Below, piece after piece: positions 42,097 to 50,490 of a stretch of 64,000 nucleotides of DNA. Numbering within the stretch: the stretch's first letter is position 1; each line of letters starts with the position of its first letter. Under the pieces are notes generated by a model that was not told where the DNA came from, ran no database searches, and saw only the letters and a list, made by a program, of their open reading frames with translations. The translations under genes and the position numbers were made by a program. The stretch is taken from NCBI RefSeq assembly GCF_033659955.1, contig NZ_JARUJP010000005.1, forward strand, positions 154,057 to 218,056, written 5' to 3'. This stretch comes from Clostridium_AM tanneri. GTDB lineage: Bacteria > Bacillota > Clostridia > Clostridiales > Clostridiaceae.

Positions 42097-42843
42097 ATGG
42101 AGATTTTGCAAGTTACAAACCTAAGTAAGGTATATGGAAGTAAGGTAGTATTTAGTGCCTTAGACAATATAAGTTTTACCATAGAAGAAGGAGAATTTGT
42201 AGGAATAATGGGACCTTCCGGAAGTGGCAAGACAACGCTGTTAAATATGATTTCAACAATAGATAAACCTACTTCTGGAGAACTAAAAATAAAAGACAGA
42301 AATCCTTTAAAGCTTAAAGGAGATGACCTTGCTTTATTTAGAAGGAGAGAATTAGGCTTTGTTTTTCAGGACTTTAATTTGTTGGATACTTTAACAGTTG
42401 GTGAAAATATTGTGCTTCCACTTACTCTAGATGGAGTGTCTGTTAAGGAGCAGGATAAAGCTTTAGATAGAATAGCAAGGATACTTGGTATAGAAGAGCT
42501 TTTAAACAAAAGAACCTTTGAGATATCAGGAGGACAGGCGCAGAGAACAGCAATTGCAAGAGCATTAATTCACAGGCCTGCCTTACTTCTGGCGGATGAA
42601 CCAACAGGCAATCTAGACTCAAAGTCAGCGAAGACTGTAATGGAATTGCTAAAAGAGATAAATGAAAGGGAAAAGGTAACTACAATGATGGTAACCCATG
42701 ACCCTTTATCTGCAAGCTATTGCAGCAGAATCTTATTTATCAAGGATGGAGCCATATATAACGAGATTTATAGAGGTGACAGCAGACAGCAGTTTTATCA
42801 GGAAATTATTGATTTACTTGCACTACTGGGAGGAAGTAACTAA
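42097..42843 (+). CDS. bceA: Bce-type ABC transporter ATPase
   Basis: The 248-residue product has Walker A GPSGSGKTT (about 38-46), the Q-loop FVFQDFNLLDTLTVGENIVLP (split here as two parts FVFQDFNLL and TVGENIVLP), signature ISGGQAQR, Walker B LLLADEPTGNLD and the His switch MVTHDP. It starts 13 bp after uppP behind GCAGGGGG and its last base overlaps the permease start. It powers a peptide-antibiotic detoxification transporter. Confidence 0.92.
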   Translation: MEILQVTNLSKVYGSKVVFSALDNISFTIEEGEFVGIMGPSGSGKTTLLNMISTIDKPTSGELKIKDRNPLKLKGDDLALFRRRELGFVFQDFNLLDTLTVGENIVLPLTLDGVSVKEQDKALDRIARILGIEELLNKRTFEISGGQAQRTAIARALIHRPALLLADEPTGNLDSKSAKTVMELLKEINEREKVTTMMVTHDPLSASYCSRILFIKDGAIYNEIYRGDSRQQFYQEIIDLLALLGGSN

Positions 42844-44699
42844 TGAACTTAAGAGAATTTGCTGCTAAAAATGTGCTTAGAAATATAAGCGGATATTTTG
42901 ATTACTTTTTAAGCAGCACCATATCCGCAGCCTTACTATTTTCCTTCACTATGATTATATTTCATCCAGGTTTTCAAGCAGATCTGCTGCCACTGTATTT
43001 ACAAAAGGCTCTTAATATGACCACAATTATTGCCTATCTATTTTTATCCTTCTTTGTATTTTATTCAGTAAGTGTATTTTTAAAAAGTAGGTATAAAGAA
43101 TTCGGAATACTTTATATTACAGGTTCCTCTAAAAAGCAGATACAAAGGATGATAACTACTGAAAACATACTAATTAGTTCAGTAGCTGGAGTGTTAGGCA
43201 TAATGCTAGGCTTAGTTTTCTCAAAAATACTTTTAGCAGTTAGTGGAAAGCTGTTAGGATATAGTGCATTAGGCTTTTACTTTCCAACCAAAGCTGCAGT
43301 TATTACTTTCACTGCTTTTCTAATAATAGGTATAGTAATTTCGCTGCTTTGTTCCTTCATTATAAAGGAAGATAGGGTTTTAACTTTACTTAAAGGATCT
43401 AAAAAGCCAAAACCAGAGCCAAAGACATCTATTTTTCTTACAGTTATATGCATAGTATTGTTAGCTACAGGTTATTACTTGTCCATTACAGCCAATATAA
43501 AGACAATAGCTAATAGAATAATACCAGTAACAACAATGGTTATTGCAGCCACATATTTATTATTTTCTCAATTAAGTATATTTATAATTAAGTTAATTAA
43601 AAAAAATAAGAAAGTATACAGGAATAAAACTAAAATGCTCTGGGTATCAAATTTATTGTACAGAGTAAAAGACAATACGAGAATATTTTTCCTCATTACT
43701 ATAACCTCAGCAGTGGCTCTTTCAGCTGTAGGGTCAGTATATGCTTATTGGAGGGATAAGGAAGAGCAGATAAACAGAAGTTTTCCTCAGGCTTTTTTCT
43801 TAGCTAATAGGGATAACAATAAAAGTAGAGCAGACTTTATAGAGAATGCCTTGAAAAGAGAGAGAATAGATTACACTAAGACTAAGGGCGAAATGAAATT
43901 TATTATTCCAGATGGATATAAAGAAGAAGTTGCCATAATTAAAGAAACTGCCTACAAAGAATTAGCAGCCATGATATCTCTAGGCACAATTCCCTTTAAT
44001 GAGGATGAGAGTATAATAGTTTCTACCTTAGCTCAGAAGGAGAAAAAGTCTATTATATTAAATAACATAGAATTAAAGCTTACTGGAAAGAATGACAGAA
44101 GAATACTACCTGCCTTTTATGGAGAGGTATATGTGGTTAAAGATAATGTATATGAAAATATAAAAGGAGCTAAAAACTATTTTTGGGTCTTTAACGTTGA
44201 GAATTATAAGAGCACATTAAAGATATGCAAGGATTATCATAATAATTTTGGAGAAGACAAAATAGGCAGCTACTATAATAATTTTCTTAAGGCTAATATA
44301 TTAGAAGGAACTAAGATAGCCTATGGGATAATTTTATTCAGTTCAATATTTATAGGACTTATATTTCTAATAACAACGGCAAGCTTCTTGTATAACAAGT
44401 GTTATATGGATATTCTAGAGGATAAAAAGAAGTATAAGCAGCTCTATAAAATAGGGCTAACCTATAAGGAGATAAAGAGGATATTAACTATCGAAATAGG
44501 AGTATTGTTTTTATTTCCTTATATAATTGCTGTGATACACTCCTTTTTTGCACTCTCTTCCCTAAAATATGCCTTTGAACTAGAGATAACTACAGCGGCT
44601 TTTCTAGTTATGGGAGGCATGATGGTAGTTCAGGTTATCTATTTTCTAGTTATAAGAAAAAGCTACTTAGTAGAGATTAAAAGGGCATTGTCATCGTAA
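42843..44699 (+). CDS. bceB: Bce-type ABC transporter permease
   Basis: The 618-residue product has about ten membrane helices and a large extracellular loop of roughly 210 residues (about 300-515), the hallmark of BceB permeases, which bind the antibiotic-lipid complex. FtsX-type segments occur at about 60-170 and 535-615. It is a little shorter than the usual 640-665. It is translationally coupled to bceA (ATG overlaps the stop). It likely also acts as the sensor for the kinase at 40124. Confidence 0.9.
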   Translation: MNLREFAAKNVLRNISGYFDYFLSSTISAALLFSFTMIIFHPGFQADLLPLYLQKALNMTTIIAYLFLSFFVFYSVSVFLKSRYKEFGILYITGSSKKQIQRMITTENILISSVAGVLGIMLGLVFSKILLAVSGKLLGYSALGFYFPTKAAVITFTAFLIIGIVISLLCSFIIKEDRVLTLLKGSKKPKPEPKTSIFLTVICIVLLATGYYLSITANIKTIANRIIPVTTMVIAATYLLFSQLSIFIIKLIKKNKKVYRNKTKMLWVSNLLYRVKDNTRIFFLITITSAVALSAVGSVYAYWRDKEEQINRSFPQAFFLANRDNNKSRADFIENALKRERIDYTKTKGEMKFIIPDGYKEEVAIIKETAYKELAAMISLGTIPFNEDESIIVSTLAQKEKKSIILNNIELKLTGKNDRRILPAFYGEVYVVKDNVYENIKGAKNYFWVFNVENYKSTLKICKDYHNNFGEDKIGSYYNNFLKANILEGTKIAYGIILFSSIFIGLIFLITTASFLYNKCYMDILEDKKKYKQLYKIGLTYKEIKRILTIEIGVLFLFPYIIAVIHSFFALSSLKYAFELEITTAAFLVMGGMMVVQVIYFLVIRKSYLVEIKRALSS

Positions 44700-44719
44700 A
44701 GATTTAATATTAACCATGA

Positions 44720-44746
44720 ACATAGTAGAAAGCTCTGCATATAATA
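44720..44746 (+). promoter_or_regulatory. Sporulation-type (sigma-K/E-like) promoter
   Basis: CATATAATA (44738-44746) matches the sigma-E/K -10 pattern CATANNNTA, and an AC dinucleotide (44720-44721, in GAACAT) sits 16 bp upstream, the sigma-K spacing. TATAAT within it would also suit sigma-A, so the assignment is tentative. Confidence 0.4.
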
Positions 44747-44777
44747 AATTGATGTAATGTTTAATTGGAGGAAAATC

Positions 44778-45821
44778 ATGTACCGAGACTATGAAATGGA
44801 AGATTATATGCCTTTTCAGTATCCTATGATGTGCCCAATGATGATGTATAGAATGGAAGAGGAAGAAACGGAAAGAAAAATGAAGCAGCCACAACAACAG
44901 CCGCAAAATTATGCTCAGCCTATTAAAGCACAGCCTCAAAAATATGCTCAGCCAAAACCACAACCTCAGCCACAAAAAACGCCACAATATATACCACCGC
45001 CAGTACAGCCAGTAAAAGTACAGCCACAGATACAGCCGCAAAACATGGAATTAAATATACAGGCTCATATGGAGCCACAAAACATGGGGTTAAATATACA
45101 GCCGCAGATGCAACCACAAAGTATGGGATTAAATATACAGCCACAGATGGAACCACAAAATCTAGGATTAAATATACAACCGCAGATGCAGCCACAAAGT
45201 ATGGGATTAAATATACAACCACAAATGGAGCCACAAAACTTAGGATTAAACATACAGCCACAGATGCAGCCACAAAACATGGAATTGAATATACAACCAA
45301 AGATGGAGCCGAAAAGCATGGAATTAAATATACAGCCAAAGATGGACGCGCAAAGCATGGAGTTAAATATACAACCAAAGATGGAATCACAAAGTATGCC
45401 ATTAAATATACAGCCAAAAATGGAATCACAAGATATGGAGCTTAATATACAACCTAAGGTTGGCTCAGTGGTAATGGATCCAATAAAGGTGCAGTTTAAA
45501 ATAGAGCCAGTAGTAGAAAATACAAATATACAGTTAAAAATTCATCCGATAGTACAGCCTGTAGAGCAGCCTATAATGATAAAACCTCAAGTTATGCAGC
45601 CTATGATGCCATGTCCACCAATGCCAAAACAGCCGTACCCTATGATGAAACCTATGTGTCATATGGTAAAAAGACCATGCCCTATGATGATGAAAGCCCC
45701 ATGTCACATGATGGGTCACCCAGCTATGAAGCCTGCCATGTCATATCCAATGATGAAGAAGTCATGCCACTGCATGAAGGAGTCTTGGGATGATATCACT
45801 GATGATACCACAACGGATTAG
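44778..45821 (+). CDS. Met/Pro/Gln-rich 13-residue-repeat protein, probable spore-coat protein
   Basis: The ATG at 44778 lies 7 nt after TTGGAGG, giving 347 residues. The head (1-35) is Met/Tyr-rich (FQYPMMCPMMMYRM). A Gln/Pro-rich linker follows (to about 85), then eleven 13-residue repeats around LNIQP (89-231). Next come degenerate copies (KVQFKIEP, NIQLKIHP) to about 270. The tail (275-335) has many CH, CP and MM pairs: PMCHMVKRPC, APCHMMGHP, SCHCM. I recognise no named family. The composition, Cys/His/Met tail and promoter resemble clostridial and Bacillus spore-coat or metal-binding proteins. There is no signal peptide or membrane segment. Function is unknown. Confidence 0.75.
   Translation: MYRDYEMEDYMPFQYPMMCPMMMYRMEEEETERKMKQPQQQPQNYAQPIKAQPQKYAQPKPQPQPQKTPQYIPPPVQPVKVQPQIQPQNMELNIQAHMEPQNMGLNIQPQMQPQSMGLNIQPQMEPQNLGLNIQPQMQPQSMGLNIQPQMEPQNLGLNIQPQMQPQNMELNIQPKMEPKSMELNIQPKMDAQSMELNIQPKMESQSMPLNIQPKMESQDMELNIQPKVGSVVMDPIKVQFKIEPVVENTNIQLKIHPIVQPVEQPIMIKPQVMQPMMPCPPMPKQPYPMMKPMCHMVKRPCPMMMKAPCHMMGHPAMKPAMSYPMMKKSCHCMKESWDDITDDTTTD
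45042..45470 (+). repeat. Eleven in-frame 39-bp repeats
   Basis: The core LNIQ recurs at exactly 13-residue intervals eleven times, with no insertion or deletion. Consensus: S/N-M-E/G-L-N-I-Q-P-Q/K-M-E/Q-P/S-Q. Units 3-4 and 5-6 form an identical 26-residue pair, showing a recent duplication. Early units use Q before M, later units use K, so the array has two blocks. Confidence 0.9.
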
Positions 45822-45872
45822 CAGTCTGCTTACCAAGCAGTTATATAATAGAGAAGCTTTTATAACCATATA

Positions 45873-45906
45873 AAAATAAGCTCGGCAAAGGTCGGGCTTA
45901 TTTTTT
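45873..45906 (+). terminator. Terminator after the repeat-protein gene
   Basis: AAAATAAGCTCG (45873-45884) pairs with CGGGCTTATTTT (45893-45904), one G-U pair, followed by TT. It resembles the stem at 19621. Confidence 0.85.
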
Positions 45907-45962
45907 ATTAACTTTCAAGACTTCCGATAAGTACTTTAGTAAAAAATAAAAAATAAAAACCA

Positions 45963-45981
45963 TAAAAACATAGTATAATTA
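45963..45981 (+). promoter_or_regulatory. Promoter -10 region of the SNF2 gene (19-nt shared element)
   Basis: TATAAT at 45974-45979 in a 19-nt stretch identical to 39357-39375. No clear -35. Confidence 0.5.
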
Positions 45982-46037
45982 TATTATTAGAGTTAACTAT
46001 AGTACTTAAAATAAAACAACAAGGTAAGGGGGAGAAA

Positions 46038-49000
46038 ATGAATATAAAAAAGTTAGAAGAAATAATTTTCAAACCAGCCTCCAATTTAATGAAAAAAACT
46101 GGAGAAGAGGTCTTTAAGAGAGGACTAGTTTCCGGTATAAGAGGAAGAAAGATAGAAAACTTCTACCATATTTATGGAGATGTACTAAACGCAGTAACCC
46201 ATAATGAATTTAAGACTCATATAAAAATAAATTTATCAGATAAAAAAGTAGAGGCTGTAAGCTGTGGTTGCAGTGACTTTAAAGAGCTATCTAAAACCAG
46301 GAAATTATTTATGTGTCAGCATTTAACCGGCACTGGATATAAGTTTTTAAACCAGCTTTACAAGAAAAAAGAAAATCAGAAAGAATTGCCTAAGAAGGAA
46401 ATTGAGAAGGATAAGGTAGCTGTTGGAATAAAGGTAACTCATAAGTTGTGGAAGGGTGTAACTACCTATGAGCTGGAGTTTCGTCTAGGCTTTGAACATA
46501 AGTATTTAATTGATGACTTAAGAAGCTTTATTTCAGCATTAGACAAAGAGAAAAAAATATATTTCAATAATCAGTTTGCCTACAATCCCGTGAATCATGA
46601 AATTCGCCTCAGTGATATGAAAATTATAGATTTCATAAGGGAAAAAGTCCATACAAACAAGAATATTTCAAGCACAGGTAGGAATTTAATAATAGACCCT
46701 AAGGAATTAAGAAAGTTTCTAAGCTGTATTCTTGAAGATAAAATTATATTTAAATATAAGGGTATAGAATATAAAACCTTTGTTTTTAAAGAAGATTTAC
46801 CACTTAGCTTCACTCTTAAAGAAAAAGACGACCATCTTATATTAACAACTCATAAAAAACTTCCTATTATTTTAAATGAAAATAGGGACGTATATCTTTT
46901 TAATGATGAACTCTATCTTCCTTCAGAAAATCAAATTAGAAAATATAATCTCTTATATGAAGGGTTTCAAAAAAATGGTAGAGTGCAGTTTGTTAAAACT
47001 ATACAAAATTATAATAAGCTTATTTCCTTACTAAACAGTATTTCGAAAAATGTTACTATTTCAGAAGAGGTAAAGAGGTTTTCCTCTAATTCCTTAAGCT
47101 TTGAATTCCATATCTATAAGGAAGAAGAATGCATATACTGTGACGTATATGCAACTTATTATAATGAAAAAATCAATATATTAGATGAAAATAGCAGCAA
47201 GATGCAGCTTATAAGAGACTTTAGCAGAGAAGAGAAGGTTCTTATGAAGCTAGAATATTACAGGTTTATCAGAAGGGAGAACAAGCTGCTATTTGTTGGC
47301 GGAGATGAAGAACTTTTTAATCTTCTAAACAATAGAGAAAATATTATACACTCCCTAGGTTCAGTTACCTTTGGAAAGGGACTAGAGAATATTAAAATAT
47401 ATGACTCCAGGTCTATTGAGATAGACTTATACGAGGAAAATGGCTATCTTAACTTTAATTACAATATTGGAGATATAGATGTTGGGGAATTAAATAATAT
47501 AATTGAAAGTTATAAGGCAGATAACAGGTTTTACAAAACTAAGGATAACGGGTTCCTGGATTTTGAAGATGAAGGTGTAATAACTTTTCTTAATTTAATT
47601 CAGGTATTAAATGAGGATACTAGTATAGAAGACAAATGGATACAAATAGAGAAGAATAAAGTCTTGTATATAACAGAAGCTTTAAAAAATAGGGATTATA
47701 AGTTAGGAGAAGGTGTACATTTATTAAAAGATATAGAAAATAAACTAACTGAATTGAATAGTAAAGAACTACTTCTGCCAAGAGACTTAAAGGCGAAGCT
47801 TAGAGAATATCAAGTAGGCGGATTTAAGTGGTTTAAAAGCTTAAGTGAGGTTGGTTTTGGTGGCATATTAGCAGATGAAATGGGACTTGGTAAAACCGTT
47901 CAAACAATAGCCTTTCTTCTATCTGAAGAGGATAAAAAATCCTTAATAATTACACCTACCTCCTTAATATATAACTGGAAGGATGAATTCAAAAAGTTTT
48001 CTCCAACTTTAAGAATAGGAGTTGCTCATGGTAGTTCCAGCGAACATGAAAAGATAATAAGTAACCTGGAGGATTATGATGTTATTTTAACTACCTATGG
48101 AACGTTAAGAAATAATATTAAAAAATATAATGAAATTTCATTTGACTACTGCATCATAGACGAGGCACAAAATATAAAAAATTCTGAGGCTCAGACCACA
48201 AAGATTGTTAAGGAAGTTAAGGCTAAGACAAGATTTGCACTTACAGGAACACCTATGGAAAACAATTTAATGGAGCTTTGGTCGATATTTGACTTTGTAA
48301 TGCCAGGATATTTGTACTCTAAGGAAAACTTTTATAAAAAATTTATTTACGACACAGAATTTGATTTAGAAAACCTTAAATTATTAATAAAACCCTTTAT
48401 TTTAAGAAGAACTAAAAAAGAAGTTATAGAAGAGCTTCCAGATAAAATTGAAAAGAAGATGACTGTACAAATGACTACAGCTCAAAGGGCGGTATACAGC
48501 TCTTATATAAAAGATGTGAGAGCAAAGATGAAAAATAATTTTCAGGGGAAAATTGAAGTCTTTTCCTATTTAACAAAGCTGAGACAGATTTGTCTAGATC
48601 CCTCTATAATATTAGAGGAATATAAGGGCGGCAGCGGAAAAGTTAGGGCAGCAATGACACTGCTGGAAGAAAACATACACTCTGGAGGTAAAACCTTGTT
48701 GTTTTCTCAATTTACCTCAGCATTAAAGAAAATAGGCGAATCCTTAGAGGATAGGAAAATTGAATATTTCTATCTAGATGGATCTACCCCTTCTAAAGAA
48801 AGAATTAGACTGGTAAATGAATTTAATAATAGTGAAGAGGTAAAGGTGTTTTTAATTTCCCTAAAAGCAGGAGGAACGGGACTTAACCTTACTTCGGCAA
48901 ACTTGGTTATTCACTTTGACCCTTGGTGGAATCCAGCAGTAGAAAATCAGGCAACAGATAGAGCTCATAGAATTGGTCAGAGGAATGTAGTAGAAGTAGT

Positions 49001-49160
49001 TAAGCTAGTTGCCAAAGGTACCATAGAGGAAAAAATACTTACGCTTCAGGAACATAAAAAGGAACTAATTGATAACATTATTACAGGTGAGCTTAAGGAT
49101 AGCAGCATGATAAATAGGCTGTCAAGAGAAGAACTTGTTCAGCTATTTAATAGAGATTAG
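46038..49160 (+). CDS. SWIM-domain SNF2-family helicase
   Basis: The 1040-residue product has an N-terminal SWIM zinc motif (C76, C78, C93, H95), a 450-residue bacterial SNF2-associated middle region, and a SNF2 ATPase from about 590. Walker A is DEMGLGKT (613-620), motif II is DEAQ (708-711), the second RecA lobe has TLLFSQFTS and LISLKAGGTGLNL, and motif VI is QATDRAHRIGQ. It is a DNA translocase of the HepA/RapA-like bacterial group, probably acting on transcription or chromatin-like complexes. The start follows GTAAGGGGGAG. Monocistronic. Confidence 0.92.
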   Translation: MNIKKLEEIIFKPASNLMKKTGEEVFKRGLVSGIRGRKIENFYHIYGDVLNAVTHNEFKTHIKINLSDKKVEAVSCGCSDFKELSKTRKLFMCQHLTGTGYKFLNQLYKKKENQKELPKKEIEKDKVAVGIKVTHKLWKGVTTYELEFRLGFEHKYLIDDLRSFISALDKEKKIYFNNQFAYNPVNHEIRLSDMKIIDFIREKVHTNKNISSTGRNLIIDPKELRKFLSCILEDKIIFKYKGIEYKTFVFKEDLPLSFTLKEKDDHLILTTHKKLPIILNENRDVYLFNDELYLPSENQIRKYNLLYEGFQKNGRVQFVKTIQNYNKLISLLNSISKNVTISEEVKRFSSNSLSFEFHIYKEEECIYCDVYATYYNEKINILDENSSKMQLIRDFSREEKVLMKLEYYRFIRRENKLLFVGGDEELFNLLNNRENIIHSLGSVTFGKGLENIKIYDSRSIEIDLYEENGYLNFNYNIGDIDVGELNNIIESYKADNRFYKTKDNGFLDFEDEGVITFLNLIQVLNEDTSIEDKWIQIEKNKVLYITEALKNRDYKLGEGVHLLKDIENKLTELNSKELLLPRDLKAKLREYQVGGFKWFKSLSEVGFGGILADEMGLGKTVQTIAFLLSEEDKKSLIITPTSLIYNWKDEFKKFSPTLRIGVAHGSSSEHEKIISNLEDYDVILTTYGTLRNNIKKYNEISFDYCIIDEAQNIKNSEAQTTKIVKEVKAKTRFALTGTPMENNLMELWSIFDFVMPGYLYSKENFYKKFIYDTEFDLENLKLLIKPFILRRTKKEVIEELPDKIEKKMTVQMTTAQRAVYSSYIKDVRAKMKNNFQGKIEVFSYLTKLRQICLDPSIILEEYKGGSGKVRAAMTLLEENIHSGGKTLLFSQFTSALKKIGESLEDRKIEYFYLDGSTPSKERIRLVNEFNNSEEVKVFLISLKAGGTGLNLTSANLVIHFDPWWNPAVENQATDRAHRIGQRNVVEVVKLVAKGTIEEKILTLQEHKKELIDNIITGELKDSSMINRLSREELVQLFNRD

Positions 49161-49199
49161 TCACTCTATTTTCAGAGCAAATCTTTCTCAAGAGATAAT

Positions 49200-49243
49200 G
49201 GTGTCCGTACCTGGGGTACATTTGCACCCCAGGAGTGGGCGCC
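49200..49243. terminator. Bidirectional terminator between converging genes
   Basis: CCTGGGGT (49210-49217) pairs exactly with ACCCCAGG, extended by GGTG/CGCC, and ends in TTTT on the plus strand. Confidence 0.8.
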
Positions 49244-49247
49244 TTTT

Positions 49248-50081
49248 CTATTCTTCTCCCTTGCTAACAGGGCTGTCATCGTAGCTAACCCAATCACTCC
49301 AGCTGCCTACATAAAGCTTTGGCTTAAAACCTAATTCATCCAATATTATAAAGTTACCACAAGCATCAATTCCTGAACCACATTGAAGAACTATATCCTT
49401 ATAATTGTTCAAAGGCTTAAAGTATTCTTTTAGTTCATCCTCTGATTTAAATTTTCCCTTTTCATCAAGTACGTTTTTCCAATCGAAGTTTTTTGCCCCA
49501 GGTATATGTCCTGCTTTTTTATCAAGGGGTTCAACCTCTCCACGATATCTTTCAGGAGCCCTAGAATCTACTATAATAAAGTCTTTATTGGCCATTTTTC
49601 CTTTGATTTCAAATATGTCTGTTTTAATATCTTCCCTTAAGTTTATGTTAAAATCACCTTTCTCAGCCATAGGAACTTCGTTATAAAGAGGATAGCCTTC
49701 CTCTATCCAGCTATTTATGCCTCCATTTAACACATAAACTTTATCATGACCAAGATACTTCATCATCCACCAAAATCTCTCTGCTCCTGCAAGCTTTGCC
49801 TCATCATAAATTGCAACAGTCTTATCATTACTTATGCCTATGCTTTCAAGCTTATCCTTTAGCATTTTAAGGTCCGGAAGAGGACTTCTTCCTCCATGTT
49901 CCTTTTCTTCGTCAGCTAAATCCTTTTTAACATCCAGAAAAAAAGCATTTTTAATGTGCCCTTCTTCATAAAGCTTTTTTCCATAGTCTTTATCAAATAA
50001 ATCAGCTCTGCAATCTACTATAACTAAATCTTTATCCTCAGCATGTTCATAAAGCCACTTTGATGTAATAAAATTACTCAT
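49248..50081 (-). CDS. sseA: Thiosulfate/3-mercaptopyruvate sulfurtransferase
   Basis: The minus-strand ATG at 50081 follows AGGGGTG by 7 nt; a GTG three codons earlier overlaps that site. The 277-residue product has two rhodanese domains: an inactive N-terminal one (about 1-130) and a catalytic one (about 150-277) with the nucleophile C234 in LQCGSGIDA and the signature GHIPGAKNFDW. It transfers sulfane sulfur to cyanide or other thiophiles. It shares a divergent upstream region with the purine riboswitch. Confidence 0.9.
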   Translation of the reverse strand: MSNFITSKWLYEHAEDKDLVIVDCRADLFDKDYGKKLYEEGHIKNAFFLDVKKDLADEEKEHGGRSPLPDLKMLKDKLESIGISNDKTVAIYDEAKLAGAERFWWMMKYLGHDKVYVLNGGINSWIEEGYPLYNEVPMAEKGDFNINLREDIKTDIFEIKGKMANKDFIIVDSRAPERYRGEVEPLDKKAGHIPGAKNFDWKNVLDEKGKFKSEDELKEYFKPLNNYKDIVLQCGSGIDACGNFIILDELGFKPKLYVGSWSDWVSYDDSPVSKGEE

Positions 50082-50159
50082 ATACAACACCCCTTTTTTA
50101 CTTCTTAATATTAATTATATTATAAAATTCCCTAGTTAAAATAAAAGTTTTTAAAAGAT

Positions 50160-50189
50160 TTGTTTTTTTATAGGGGAGTGTGATATAAT
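50160..50189 (+). promoter_or_regulatory. pbuX-xpt promoter
   Basis: TTGTTT (50160-50165), 18-bp spacer, TATAAT (50184-50189). GGAGT and ACTCC flank the -10 as a short inverted repeat (50175-50194). Confidence 0.5.
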
Positions 50190-50207
50190 ACTCCATATCA
50201 TACAAAA

Positions 50208-50278
50208 AGCTCGTATATCATCGGTAATATGGACCGAAAGTTTCTACCTGCTAGCCGTAAATTAGCAGACTACGAGGT
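50208..50278 (+). promoter_or_regulatory. Guanine-type purine riboswitch aptamer
   Basis: P1 pairs CTCGTA (50210-50215) with TACGAG (50271-50276). The core has TATATCATCGGTAATATGG, the AAGTTTCTACC junction and a P3 hairpin CTGCTA/TAGCAG. The specificity base before TACGAG is C (50270, in GACTACG), as in guanine and not adenine aptamers. It precedes a xanthine permease and xanthine phosphoribosyltransferase, the classic guanine-riboswitch regulon. Confidence 0.95.
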
Positions 50279-50370
50279 ATTGTTTTAGGATAAGCATCGC
50301 TCCTAGGGTATATCTAAGATTTAGGCATACCTTAGGGGGGAGACGGATTTTAATCTGATTATCTGGAACT

Positions 50371-50403
50371 CAACACCTCAATTTTTATTGGGGTGTTTTT
50401 TTA
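50371..50403 (+). terminator. Riboswitch terminator before pbuX
   Basis: AACACCTCAAT (50370-50380) pairs with ATTGGGGTGTT (50386-50396), one G-U pair, then TTTTTTATTT. Between aptamer and terminator a further hairpin CCTA-GGTAT/ATACC-TAGG (50302-50336) is present. Confidence 0.88.
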
Positions 50404-50490
50404 TTTGGCATTTTTAATATGCCTAAGTATCTCTTACGACGCTCTATGTATGATAGACAAATACTTTAGATCATAGAGGGAGATGGAAAG

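Noticed and set aside
44923..45429. Long minus-strand open frames opposite the repeat protein
   Set aside because: They arise from the antisense of the low-complexity repeat and have no start-site support; the plus-strand frame has a good ribosome binding site.
45042..45470. Regular 39-bp repeats as a possible CRISPR array
   Set aside because: The repeats are contiguous, in frame and code for a 13-residue motif; there are no unique spacers and no cas genes.
50281..50370. A ykkC-type (PRPP or ppGpp) riboswitch in tandem with the guanine aptamer
   Set aside because: TAGGG and ACGG fragments occur, but the conserved order and flanking motifs do not match.
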